Positions 14,462 through 22,660 are shown, counted from the stretch's first letter. The stretch is DNA of 22,926 nucleotides from Lachnospiraceae bacterium (GCA_900752065.1 CAADTT010000019.1:1-22926); one strand, 5' to 3'. The notes: generated by a model from the sequence alone, not told the origin. Made by a program: numbers and translations.

Positions 14462-14839
14462 ATGGTCATCAAAATTGATTTTCAGAGCGACGAGGCTCTG
14501 TATATCCAGCTCAGAAATCAGATTATTCTGGGAATCGCCACATCACGGATACAGGAGGGAGATGAACTTCCCTCTGTCCGGCAGCTTGCGGAGGATATCG
14601 GTATCAATATGCATACCGTAAACAAGGCGTATACGGTGCTGCGCCAGGAGGGATTTCTGACGATCGACAGGCGCAGAGGCGCGGTGATCGCGCTGGATGT
14701 GGATAAACTGAAAGCATTGGAGGAGATGAGAAAGAATCTTCAGGTGATTCTGGCAAAAGGAAGATGTAAAAATATTTCCTGCCAGGAGGTTCATGATCTG
14801 GTGGATGAAATATTTGACAATATGTGTAATGAGAGGTAG
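14462..14839 (+). CDS. GntR-family regulator (YtrA-like, short effector part)
   Basis: The 125-residue protein carries a GntR winged helix-turn-helix at about 8-78: YIQLRNQIILGIATSRI, DELPSVRQLAEDIGIN, and VNKAYTVLRQEGFL with the wing RRGAVI. Only about 45 residues follow, a helical stretch, as in the YtrA subfamily, which lacks a full ligand domain and often represses a neighbouring transporter operon. Here the neighbour is clpC, 86 bases downstream with no terminator and no clear promoter between, so they are probably co-transcribed. It occupies the place of ctsR in other Firmicutes, but there is no direct evidence that it controls clpC. The start is ATG 14462 behind AAGGTG. Confidence 0.85.
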   Translation: MVIKIDFQSDEALYIQLRNQIILGIATSRIQEGDELPSVRQLAEDIGINMHTVNKAYTVLRQEGFLTIDRRRGAVIALDVDKLKALEEMRKNLQVILAKGRCKNISCQEVHDLVDEIFDNMCNER

Positions 14840-14925
14840 AAAAGGGTATATTGCCGTTTAGATGACTTATGGTAACAGGATGGTATCGGAACGGTTACAA
14901 TTTTTGAAAAGCAGGAGGGCGTAAT

Positions 14926-17364
14926 ATGCGGGAACAGTATACAGAATATGCAAACAGAGCATTGAATCAGGCGAAGAAGAGGGCAAATGAATACGGGACA
15001 GGTTATGTCGGTTCAGAGCATCTGCTGCTGGGTCTGTTGATGGAACCCGACGGAGCGGCAGGAATGGTGCTGCGGGAGATGGGAGTGGATTTGAAAAAGC
15101 TTCTGGAACTGGTGGATAAGCTGATCGTGCCGGAAGGAGAGCTGAAGGATGCCGGGGGATATACGCCCAGGGCATCGCAGATCCTGGAGAACAGCGTACG
15201 GGAGGCATCTGCCCTTCAGATGAAGCAGGCGGGAACAGAGCATATCCTCATGGCGATGATCAAGGATGCGGAGTGTGTGGCCACGAGACTTCTTCACACC
15301 ATGGGGGTGAATATCCAGAAGCTTTATATGGCCATATTGGACAGCATGGGTGTAGAGGAGGAGATGTACAAGGAGCTGGCACAGAATGCCCGGAATATGA
15401 GGGACGGCAGTTCCACCCCGATGCTTGATCAGTATAGCCGTGACCTGACAGAGATGGCGGCTGCCGGGGAACTGGATCCTGTTATCGGCAGGGTAGAGGA
15501 AATTGAACGGATCTTGCAGATATTAAGCAGACGTACAAAGAATAACCCGTGTCTGATTGGAGAACCGGGTGTGGGAAAGACTGCCGTGGTCGAAGGACTG
15601 GCGCAGCGGATCGTCATTGGTGCTGTTCCGGAGCAGGTGAGGGGAAAACGCATCGTGAGTCTGGATATGGCGAGTATGGTGGCAGGTTCCAAATACCGGG
15701 GTGAATTTGAGGAGAGGATCAAAGGTGTTCTGGCAGAGGCAGCAGGGAGCCAGGATGTACTGCTGTTTATTGACGAGCTGCATACGATCATTGGAGCCGG
15801 CGGTGCAGAGGGCGCCATGGATGCGTCAAACATCATGAAGCCCGCATTGTCGCGGGGAGAGATACAGGTCATAGGAGCGACAACAATCGGGGAATACCGG
15901 AAGCATATTGAAAAGGATCCGGCTCTGGAAAGAAGATTTCAGCCTGTGACAGTGGAGGAGCCCACAGAGGAAGAGGCTGTCAGTATTTTAAAAGGGCTTC
16001 GGCCGAATTATGAGGAGTTTCACCGGGTAAAGATTTCCGATGAGGCGCTGACGGCGGCTGTAGAACTGTCCAAACGCTATATCAGCGACCGGTTCCTGCC
16101 GGATAAGGCAATCGACCTGATGGACGAGGCGGCATCGAAAAAGATGTTAAAAGGATATAAGATTTCGGATAATCTGGAGACTTTGAAAAAAGAAATCGGG
16201 CGTCTGAGCGATGAAAAGGAAGCAGCCATCCGGGAGGGGGACTTTGAACGGGCAGGACTTTTGCAGAAGGAGCAGGAGGAACAGCAGGAAAAGCTTCAGC
16301 GTCAGAAGAGCAGGCTGGAAAAGAAACATGCAGAGAAAGAGCTTACGGTAGAGGAAGAGGACGTAGCAGAAGTAGTATCCGGATGGACGAAGATTCCGGT
16401 GCAGCGTCTTGCAGAAAAAGAGTCTCAGCGCTTGCTGAAGATGGAAAAGATTCTCCACAAACGCGTTGTGGGTCAGGAGGAAGCGGTAAAGGCCGTGGCG
16501 AAGGCAGTAAAGAGAGGGCGTGTAGGGCTGAAGGATCCAAACCGTCCCATTGGTTCCTTCCTTTTTCTGGGACCCACCGGAGTGGGAAAGACGGAGCTTT
16601 CCAAGGCGTTGGCAGAGGCGGTTTTCGGCAGCGAGCAGGCGATGATCCGTGTGGATATGTCAGAATACATGGAGAAGCACAGCGTATCGAAGCTGGTAGG
16701 TTCCCCGCCGGGATATGTGGGTTACGAGGAAGGAGGACAGCTCAGTGAGAAGGTGAGAAGGAATCCCTACTCTGTCATTCTTTTTGATGAGATTGAAAAA
16801 GCGCATCCGGATGTGTTTAATATTTTGCTGCAGGTTCTGGATGACGGGCATATTACAGATTCTCAGGGGCGGAAAGTGGATTTCAAGAATACAATTCTGA
16901 TCATGACTTCCAATGCGGGAGCGCAGTCCATCATGGCGCCGAAAAAACTGGGCTTTCTGTCCGGAGATGACGAAAAGCAGGATTATGAAAGAATGAAGGG
17001 CAGCGTCATGGAGGAAGTGAAACGGATCTTCCGGCCGGAATTTTTAAACCGTATCGACGAGATCATCGTCTTCCATGCACTGAATAAAGAGCATATTCGC
17101 AGCATTGCCGGGATCCTGCTGAATGGCTTTGCAAAACGCTGCAAAGAGCAGATGGATATTACTTTGAAGGTGCAGAATACGGCAAAGGATATCATTGCAG
17201 AGGCGGGATTTGACCAGAAGTATGGCGCCAGACCATTAAAGAGGGCGATCCAGAATAAGATTGAGGATGTTCTTGCAGAGGAGATTCTTGAAGGAAAAGT
17301 AAAGAGCGGAGATACCGTATCTCTGGGGGCCAGAAACGGGAAACTCAAATTTTCTGTGAAATAG
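14926..17364 (+). CDS. clpC: ClpC-type AAA+ unfoldase
   Basis: ClpC unfolds proteins and feeds them to ClpP. The 812-residue protein has two Clp N repeats (about 1-145), AAA domain 1 with GEPGVGKT (212-219) and LLFIDE (279-284), and a short coiled middle domain with a UVR-like part (about 412-475), as in ClpC rather than ClpB. AAA domain 2 has GPTGVGKT (549-556), VILFDE (617-622) and a C-terminal sensor segment with YGARPLKRAI (766-775). The LGF at 675-677 sits where ClpC/ClpX/ClpA have the ClpP-binding loop. AGGAGGG lies six bases before the ATG. It is followed by two small genes and radA, recalling the clpC-radA order of Bacillus. The McsA/McsB arginine-kinase genes usually upstream are missing. 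Confidence 0.95.
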   Translation: MREQYTEYANRALNQAKKRANEYGTGYVGSEHLLLGLLMEPDGAAGMVLREMGVDLKKLLELVDKLIVPEGELKDAGGYTPRASQILENSVREASALQMKQAGTEHILMAMIKDAECVATRLLHTMGVNIQKLYMAILDSMGVEEEMYKELAQNARNMRDGSSTPMLDQYSRDLTEMAAAGELDPVIGRVEEIERILQILSRRTKNNPCLIGEPGVGKTAVVEGLAQRIVIGAVPEQVRGKRIVSLDMASMVAGSKYRGEFEERIKGVLAEAAGSQDVLLFIDELHTIIGAGGAEGAMDASNIMKPALSRGEIQVIGATTIGEYRKHIEKDPALERRFQPVTVEEPTEEEAVSILKGLRPNYEEFHRVKISDEALTAAVELSKRYISDRFLPDKAIDLMDEAASKKMLKGYKISDNLETLKKEIGRLSDEKEAAIREGDFERAGLLQKEQEEQQEKLQRQKSRLEKKHAEKELTVEEEDVAEVVSGWTKIPVQRLAEKESQRLLKMEKILHKRVVGQEEAVKAVAKAVKRGRVGLKDPNRPIGSFLFLGPTGVGKTELSKALAEAVFGSEQAMIRVDMSEYMEKHSVSKLVGSPPGYVGYEEGGQLSEKVRRNPYSVILFDEIEKAHPDVFNILLQVLDDGHITDSQGRKVDFKNTILIMTSNAGAQSIMAPKKLGFLSGDDEKQDYERMKGSVMEEVKRIFRPEFLNRIDEIIVFHALNKEHIRSIAGILLNGFAKRCKEQMDITLKVQNTAKDIIAEAGFDQKYGARPLKRAIQNKIEDVLAEEILEGKVKSGDTVSLGARNGKLKFSVK

Positions 17365-17432
17365 GTAGCATATTTTGCGGAATTATGATAGAATTATTTA
17401 TCCACAGTAGAGAAGACCAGGAGGGCATAAAG

Positions 17433-17852
17433 ATGTCAGTAATTAGCGAATTAATACGCACAGAGGCAGATGGGACGATTAGTTTTGGAAACTACGAGCT
17501 AAACCAGAAATCAAAAGTATCAGACTTCGAACATAAAGGGGATTTATATAAGGTAAAGACCTTTAAAGAAATTACAAAGCTGGAGAGAAATGGTATGTTT
17601 GTTTACGAATCCGTACCGGGAACAGCAGTCAGCAATCTAAATGTTACAGAGTCAGGAATGACTTTTGAGGTGGAGGCGCCGACTGACGTACAGATCACCG
17701 TGGAACTGGAGGAGGACGCAGAGTATCAGGTATTTGTAGATGGCAGGGAAGTCGGAGAGATGAAGACAAACCTGGGCGGGAAGCTGGTATTGAGCGTGGA
17801 GCTTGGCAGTACGGAGAAAGACAAAGCTGAGATCAGGATTGAAAAAGCATAA
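17433..17852 (+). CDS. Conserved-looking small protein of unknown function
   Basis: This 139-residue protein has no signal peptide, no membrane helix and no cysteine. It is acidic, and alternating hydrophobic and polar residues suggest a mostly beta structure (FEVEAPTDVQITVELEED, YQVFVDGREVGEM, GGKLVLSVELG), with an Ig-like or carbohydrate-binding-like feel in the second half. The start is ATG 17433 behind GGAGGG (17420-17425), rather than an upstream in-frame ATG at 17385 that has no site. A -10-like TAGAAT at 17389-17394 may give it its own promoter. I recall similar short Lachnospiraceae proteins carrying the unsupported label endosialidase; nothing here resembles that enzyme. Its place between clpC and radA may be conserved. 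Confidence 0.75.
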   Translation: MSVISELIRTEADGTISFGNYELNQKSKVSDFEHKGDLYKVKTFKEITKLERNGMFVYESVPGTAVSNLNVTESGMTFEVEAPTDVQITVELEEDAEYQVFVDGREVGEMKTNLGGKLVLSVELGSTEKDKAEIRIEKA

Positions 17853-17854
17853 GC

Positions 17855-17980
17855 ATGGCAGGAAATCCGTATGCGGACGCCGGAAGCGGTGTTCCGAATA
17901 CGGATTTTCTGATGCCTGAGTATGCAAGAAAGGGAGCCGCACCGAAGGTGTACCTTGGTAGTGGCGCGCTTTCTGTATAA
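17855..17980 (+). CDS. Possible 41-residue small protein
   Basis: An ORF begins two bases after the previous stop codon and ends 11 bases before the radA start. It encodes MAGNPYADAGSGVPNTDF, continuing to LMPEYARKGAAPKVY and LGSGALSV. It has a sensible composition (Gly, Ala, Pro) and fills the gap between two real genes. There is no good ribosome binding site directly upstream, so it would need translational coupling to the preceding gene. It could instead be non-coding sequence or the tail of a lost gene. Confidence 0.4.
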   Translation: MAGNPYADAGSGVPNTDFLMPEYARKGAAPKVYLGSGALSV

Positions 17981-17991
17981 ATGGAGGACAT

Positions 17992-19350
17992 ATGGCGAAA
18001 GGAAAGAAAACAGTATTTTTCTGTCAGAACTGCGGTTATGAGTCAGGAAAGTGGATGGGGCAGTGTCCCGCCTGTAGGGAGTGGAATACCTTTGCGGAGG
18101 AAATTCTGGATAAATCTCCGGGAATCCGGGCGGTACACCGGGAAGCAGCCGCAGAGCCGGTGAAGCTGTCCAGTATTAAAAGCGGCGAGGAGAGCAGGAT
18201 CTCTTCGGGAAGTACAGAGCTGGACAGGGTCCTGGGCGGCGGGATCGTCGCAGGCTCGCTGGTTCTGGTGGGCGGAGATCCGGGCATCGGCAAGTCTACG
18301 CTTCTGCTTCAGGTGTGTAAAAATCTGACGGAAAAGGGCAGAAAAGTCCTTTACATATCCGGTGAGGAATCCCTGCAGCAGATCAAGATGCGGGCGGAGC
18401 GGGTAGGAAAAATCGGAGAGGATATGCTTCTTCTCTGTGAAACAAATCTGGCGGTGATAAAAACTGCGATCCAGAAGGTGAAGCCGGAGGTAGTGGTGAT
18501 CGATTCGATCCAGACCATGTACAATGAAGATGTCAGCTCTGCACCGGGCAGTGTGTCCCAGGTGCGGGAGTCTACTTCTGCGTTCATGCAGATTGCCAAG
18601 GGAATGGAAATAACCGTATTTATTGTAGGACATGTGACGAAAGAGGGCGTGGTGGCTGGTCCGAGAGTTTTGGAGCATATGGTAGATACCGTGCTGTATT
18701 TTGAAGGTGACAGACATGCCTCCTACCGGATTCTGCGGGGAGTGAAGAACCGGTTTGGTTCAACCAATGAGATCGGTGTTTTTGAAATGAGGGAATCCGG
18801 GCTGATGGAAGTGGAGAATCCTTCGGAGTTTATGCTGGATGGGAAACCGGAGGGCGCTTCTGGTTCGATTGTGGCGTGCTCCATGGAGGGAACACGGCCG
18901 ATCCTGATTGAGATCCAGGCACTGGTGTGCCGCAGCAATATGGCGATACCCCGAAGGACTGCTGTAGGTACGGATTATAATCGTGTGAATCTGCTGATGG
19001 CGGTTCTGGAGAAACGGCTGGGATTGCATTTATCCTCTTATGACGCTTATGTAAACATCGCAGGCGGGATCCGTATGAATGAGCCCGCCATTGACCTTGC
19101 CATTGTGCTGGCTCTGGTGTCCAGCTATAAGGACCGGGCTCTGGATGAGAAAACCATTGCTTTCGGAGAAGTAGGACTGAGCGGAGAGGTACGCGGCGTA
19201 AGTATGGCGCAGCAGAGGGTGGCGGAGGCGAAAAAGCTTGGCTTTACCACAGTGATCATGCCGCAGGTTTCCGTGAAATCCGCAGAGAAGATAAATGGAA
19301 TCCGGATTCTGGGGGTGCGTTCTCTGCAGGATGCGGTGGGGTATATCTAA
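17992..19350 (+). CDS. radA: DNA repair protein RadA
   Basis: RadA (Sms) is a RecA-like ATPase and DnaB-like helicase that helps branch migration during recombination. The 452-residue protein has the complete layout. A C4 zinc finger (C11, C14, C25, C28) is followed by a RecA-type core with GGDPGIGKST (94-103) and VVVIDS (167-172), the family motif KNRFG (252-256), and a C-terminal Lon-protease-like domain (about 285-452) ending in LGVRSLQDAV. GGAGG lies before the ATG. It follows the clpC gene group on the same strand. Its last four bases overlap the end of the convergent XRE gene and no terminator is visible between them. Confidence 0.95.
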   Translation: MAKGKKTVFFCQNCGYESGKWMGQCPACREWNTFAEEILDKSPGIRAVHREAAAEPVKLSSIKSGEESRISSGSTELDRVLGGGIVAGSLVLVGGDPGIGKSTLLLQVCKNLTEKGRKVLYISGEESLQQIKMRAERVGKIGEDMLLLCETNLAVIKTAIQKVKPEVVVIDSIQTMYNEDVSSAPGSVSQVRESTSAFMQIAKGMEITVFIVGHVTKEGVVAGPRVLEHMVDTVLYFEGDRHASYRILRGVKNRFGSTNEIGVFEMRESGLMEVENPSEFMLDGKPEGASGSIVACSMEGTRPILIEIQALVCRSNMAIPRRTAVGTDYNRVNLLMAVLEKRLGLHLSSYDAYVNIAGGIRMNEPAIDLAIVLALVSSYKDRALDEKTIAFGEVGLSGEVRGVSMAQQRVAEAKKLGFTTVIMPQVSVKSAEKINGIRILGVRSLQDAVGYI

Positions 19351-20786
19351 GAAAGCAGGTATTTGTTTATCATACGCTCCACAATTTCATTTGTCTCTTC
19401 CACAGTGTAGGAATTGACGGGACTGCCAAGGTATCCGAAAAAGTCGGAAAAAGCATCGTAAAGACTGGGTTCATGTAAAAGTACAAAACGAAGCTGTTTT
19501 TCCGGGTTGAAGGCACAGAAAAGGACTTTCTGACCGGGGAGAAGCTCTATGTACAGCTTGTCTGAAAAGGACATGTCCAGCTTCAAAAGATGCGCGGAAA
19601 ACAGATTTTTTCCGTTTGCATCAATAAAATTCCGTAGTGTTTCCAGACGCTCTCCGGGGGTCAGCGGCGGCAGATAGGAGAGCATCTGACCAGTGATCTG
19701 TCCTGTTTCTAAAAAAGCGGTCAGACCTTCGATAGAGAAAAAAACAGGCAGGCCGGGGGTTTCCGGAGGCTGGCGGGAAAAGAATTGCAAAAGCTCCGGG
19801 AGGGACTGGGGCGGCAGGAGTTTTTGAGCTGCATCCATCAGAAGATGCCGGGGGACACTCCAGGTAAAGCAGGGCATCGTTTCCAGACAACTGAGTATAG
19901 AGCTGGGAGACAAGTTTACGTTCTGATACAGGCTCAGAGAATTTTCCAACGTATGAGAAATCTCCATCAGAGAGCGCCCTTCTGAAAAGATACGTTCTAA
20001 ATCGCTGCGGTAAAGCTTTACAGTGTCAGGATCCCGGTGCAGGATGCTGCGTTTCATATCAGAAGAAATCTCAAGAACAGCATTTTCCGTCATAATATAA
20101 TAAGGACAGAGAAGCTGGGAAAAATCACTGCTGAGTATATGCCCGTAGGTATAGTAGGGAAGATAGGTTTTAAAATCTGAAAGGGCGAGTGGAAGCGCCT
20201 GAGCAATATTCTTCAGATTGCAGTTCACATCTTGCGTAGAAGATGGATTCGGCGCAAAGGTAAGCAGATGCTTCAGAATAACAGGTTTCTGATATTTTTG
20301 GAACATCCTTACCAGATATTTCGTGATATGCAGCTCAGAATCTGCCGGTAAGTTCATCAGAATGCAGGGGGAGTCTGTATTTTCACAGAAAGCAGATTCC
20401 AGCAGAGTGTAGATCTGTATTTTCGTTTCGGGAAGCGTCGCTGTATAGGGAGACAGCATTCCGTGGAAGACCATATCGGTTTCATTGCTGTTCGAGTGCT
20501 CTGCGGAATAAATTTCACAGAGGAACCGATGGATGTATTTTCTATTCTGGTAAATGGCGGTGCCTACTCTCTCCTCTTCATATAATTCGAAAATTTCTTT
20601 TGTCTCTCTGGCATTGATTCTGAGTTCATTGCAGAATTCCTGCAGAAAATCCACAGACGGCAGACGTTTTCCGTTGACAAGGCGATGTAAGGTCGTGCGG
20701 TCCAGACCGGTAGCCTTTGAGAAGCTGTAAACGGTGTGTCCGTCAGCCGCCAGATATTTTTTGCAGCGTTCGCTGAATTTAGACAT
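19347..20786 (-). CDS. XRE helix-turn-helix protein, second of a paralogous pair
   Basis: This 479-residue protein starts with an XRE-type helix-turn-helix (about 6-58: YSFSKATGLDRTTLHRLVNG, LPSVDFLQEFC) that runs into FELYEEERVGTAIYQNRKYI. The remaining 390 or so residues match no domain I recognise. They include HLLTFAPNPS, NCNLKN, YLPYYTYGH, SILHRDPDTVKLYR and a C-terminal part with LYIELLPGQ, LHEPSLYDAFSDFFGYLG and ETNEIVERM. No membrane helix or signal peptide is seen, so it is likely a cytoplasmic sensor-regulator. AGGAGGT lies seven bases before the ATG, inside the end of the upstream paralog (8-bp overlap), so translation is coupled. Equal length and about 60% identity over the first 85 residues (hand count) mark the two as tandem duplicates. 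The ligand and targets are unknown. Confidence 0.8.
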   Translation of the reverse strand: MSKFSERCKKYLAADGHTVYSFSKATGLDRTTLHRLVNGKRLPSVDFLQEFCNELRINARETKEIFELYEEERVGTAIYQNRKYIHRFLCEIYSAEHSNSNETDMVFHGMLSPYTATLPETKIQIYTLLESAFCENTDSPCILMNLPADSELHITKYLVRMFQKYQKPVILKHLLTFAPNPSSTQDVNCNLKNIAQALPLALSDFKTYLPYYTYGHILSSDFSQLLCPYYIMTENAVLEISSDMKRSILHRDPDTVKLYRSDLERIFSEGRSLMEISHTLENSLSLYQNVNLSPSSILSCLETMPCFTWSVPRHLLMDAAQKLLPPQSLPELLQFFSRQPPETPGLPVFFSIEGLTAFLETGQITGQMLSYLPPLTPGERLETLRNFIDANGKNLFSAHLLKLDMSFSDKLYIELLPGQKVLFCAFNPEKQLRFVLLHEPSLYDAFSDFFGYLGSPVNSYTVEETNEIVERMINKYLLS

Positions 20787-22218
20787 AGTTCTTACCTCCT
20801 GTTTCGGAATTTTCGAGCAAGTTTAAGATAAAACGGTTTGTCTCGGAGACGGAGAGAGAATTTTCACCGGTGCCGAGGTATTGGAAGAAGTCTGTAAAGG
20901 CATCGTAAATACTGGACTCATCCAAAAGGATAAAGCGAAGATGATATCCCTTTTCAAACATGCAGATCAGCAGACAGTGATTTTGCAGCAGCTCGATGTA
21001 GAGGTTGGAGGGAAAAGGAATATCCAGAGTGATCATTCTTGAGGATTCCTCTTTTTCGTTGTTTTTCTGTACAAAGTTTAGGAGGGCAGTTCGGCGTTCT
21101 TCCGGGGAAAAGGGCGGGAAATATCCTGCGAGCTGACCGGAAAGCTTTCCTGTTTTCCAGAAAGAAAGCAGTCCGTCCCGGCTAAAATACGAGGGAGCTT
21201 TTGTGGCGGGCAGGCAAAGTCCGGAAGATGGCAGAATTTTCAAAAGTCCGGCAGGAGGGTTTATGGTCGAGAGACTTTTTGCAAGGTGATCTGAACTCAT
21301 GCAGGACATGACGCAGGGTTGATATGCCAGATAACCGAAAATGGGATTGCAGGGCCGGCTGTGTCTGCTGTAGAGTGTCAGAGATTCTGCAGCAGAGGTG
21401 CTGCGGGAAATCAGGGGCATGGCTGTCTGAAGAAGACGCTTCATTTCCATGCGGTACCATTGAACCTTCTCAGGCTCTCTGTGAAGAATGGAGCAACTGC
21501 TGTCTGACGAGAGAAGCAGGGCGGCCCGGTCCGTCACCAGATAGTATGGCCAGGGAATCTGAAAAAAATCACTGGCGGATGCATGAGTATAATAATAGTA
21601 CGGAATATATTCTTCGCAGCCGGAGGAAATCAGGGGAAAGATCTGGCGCAGGATTTTTAGGTTGCAGTTGGAGTCTGTTTGAGCCGCAGGATTAGAGGAA
21701 AATGTGATCAGGTGATGGAGGGTTATTTTTTCCTGATGGGGGCGCTTCTGATAAAGATGGAGAAGCAGGTTAAAAAACGGAAAAGGGAAATCGACAGGAA
21801 AATTGCAGTAGATTTCACTGCCGGAGCCGGATTGCAGAAATACTTCCTCCAGTACATCACAGAGCAGGGTGTGAGCCTGATGTTTATCCTTTCTGTCCTC
21901 GAAAGATGCAGGGAAAGGCAAGGGGAGGCTTTCTCCGACTGCAAGATTTGAGATCATCTGGGCAATATAGCGGCGGTTCTGATATATGGCATGTCCGGTG
22001 ACCTCTTCCTCATACAGTTCAAAAAGCTCCCGGCGCTCAGTCTCATTGATGCGCAGAGAATCACAGAAAGTGCGCAAAAAATCAAAGGAGGGGAGCTGGC
22101 TGCCATTTACCAGCCTGTGCACCTTTGTTACATCCAGTCCTGTACTTTTGGCAAAGGTATAGCTTGTATGGCCTGTTATCTTCAGATATTGATTACATCG
22201 TTGGTTCAGGATTGACAT
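20779..22218 (-). CDS. XRE helix-turn-helix protein, first of a paralogous pair
   Basis: The protein has 479 residues, the same as its neighbour, with the same plan. The helix-turn-helix is at 6-58 (YTFAKSTGLDVTKVHRLVNG, LPSFDFLRTFC), then FELYEEEVTGHAIYQNRRYI. The long unrecognised region shares HLITFSSNPA, NCNLK, YIPYYYYTH, SILHREPEKVQWYR and the ending LYIELL, RFILLDESSIYDAFTDFFQYLG, SETNRF. ATG 22218 is chosen because AAAGGA (complement at 22226-22231) lies seven bases upstream and similarity to the paralog starts there; an open frame back to 22329 runs through a structured leader and is not coding. It has a near-consensus promoter about 150 bases upstream. Both genes end convergent to radA and lie back to back with a probable rRNA operon. 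Confidence 0.8.
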   Translation of the reverse strand: MSILNQRCNQYLKITGHTSYTFAKSTGLDVTKVHRLVNGSQLPSFDFLRTFCDSLRINETERRELFELYEEEVTGHAIYQNRRYIAQMISNLAVGESLPLPFPASFEDRKDKHQAHTLLCDVLEEVFLQSGSGSEIYCNFPVDFPFPFFNLLLHLYQKRPHQEKITLHHLITFSSNPAAQTDSNCNLKILRQIFPLISSGCEEYIPYYYYTHASASDFFQIPWPYYLVTDRAALLLSSDSSCSILHREPEKVQWYRMEMKRLLQTAMPLISRSTSAAESLTLYSRHSRPCNPIFGYLAYQPCVMSCMSSDHLAKSLSTINPPAGLLKILPSSGLCLPATKAPSYFSRDGLLSFWKTGKLSGQLAGYFPPFSPEERRTALLNFVQKNNEKEESSRMITLDIPFPSNLYIELLQNHCLLICMFEKGYHLRFILLDESSIYDAFTDFFQYLGTGENSLSVSETNRFILNLLENSETGGKNYV

Positions 22219-22262
22219 AGGATAGTCCTTTCTTTTGTATTTCAAGGATATGGTTGTCGTCT

Positions 22263-22348
22263 GTTTCCGCGGGCAACGAGCCGGGCAGTCATCCAAAGGA
22301 TGCCTTTGGATGTGTATAGCGGAAACCAAATGCCTCGTAGCTTGTTGC
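22263..22348 (-). ncRNA. Structured 5' leader of the XRE pair with interleaved pairings
   Basis: The element lies inside the predicted minus-strand leader (about 22359 to 22219). CATCCAAAGG (22290-22299) and CCTTTGGATG (22303-22312) make a perfect 10-bp hairpin. Around it GTTTCCGC (22263-22270) pairs with GCGGAAAC (22319-22326). A second pairing, GCAACGAG (22273-22280) with CTTGTTGC (22341-22348, one mismatch or G-T pair), crosses the first, so the two form a pseudoknot or alternative folds. It could be a regulatory leader or a mobile palindromic repeat that landed there; 194-210 carries a fragment of it. No known riboswitch class is recognised. Confidence 0.5.
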
Positions 22349-22365
22349 GGGGGGCTTTGACTTGC

Positions 22366-22394
22366 ATTATAATGGGAATACTACAAAAATGCAA
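22366..22394 (-). promoter_or_regulatory. Promoter of the XRE regulator pair
   Basis: On the minus strand TTGCAT (22389-22394) and TATAAT (22366-22371) are separated by 17 bp. Transcription would start near 22359, giving a leader of about 140 bases that includes the structured element. Confidence 0.7.
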
Positions 22395-22447
22395 GAATTT
22401 ATCTGGCACAAATGTTGGCACATATGGATTTGAAATTTGAAATATAT

Positions 22448-22660
22448 TATAATTTACGGGAGTCAGTAAAATATAGCTAAAAAGTTCATTTTGCTGATGG
22501 TCAAGTGGTGTGATGTTATGAAAGAAAGATCTGATTTCAGAGTCAGCCGGGAGTGGGTTTGGAAATATATAGCTTTCGCTGTGTGGAAAAATCATTTATC
22601 GGAAAAGCTGGCTTTGCAGATCAGAGGAAATAGAGCGGCCTTAGGCTGCTCTATTTTTTG
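22448..22660 (+). other. Possible short transcription unit without a convincing gene
   Basis: A TATAAT (22448-22453) with only a weak -35 match (TGGATT, 22425-22430) precedes about 170 bases of sequence that end in a strong terminator. The one plus-strand ORF (ATG 22518) has no good ribosome binding site and reads through the terminator stem. The unit could therefore make a small RNA, or the terminator could belong to something lost. Between 22395 and the rRNA promoters nothing else is seen. Confidence 0.25.
22628..22659 (+). terminator. Strong intrinsic terminator upstream of the rRNA promoters
   Basis: AAATAGAGCGGCC (22628-22640) and GGCTGCTCTATTT (22644-22656) form a 13-bp stem with one G-T pair and a TTA loop, followed by a run of six T residues (22654-22659). 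It would shield the rRNA operon from upstream transcription. Confidence 0.85.

Noticed and set aside
14840..14925. CtsR operator or shared GTAACAG operator upstream of clpC
   Set aside because: No CtsR heptad direct repeat is present. GTAACAG also occurs before the GntR gene, before purE and at 9290, so the 7-mer is too common to mean anything.
18043..18717. 224-residue minus-strand ORF opposite radA
   Set aside because: It lies wholly within a well-supported radA, has no ribosome binding site and encodes a low-quality His/Cys/Arg-rich sequence typical of antisense frames.
20779..22329. N-terminal extension of the first XRE protein to 22329
   Set aside because: The extra 37 residues cover the structured leader, have no counterpart in the paralog, and a good ribosome binding site marks ATG 22218.
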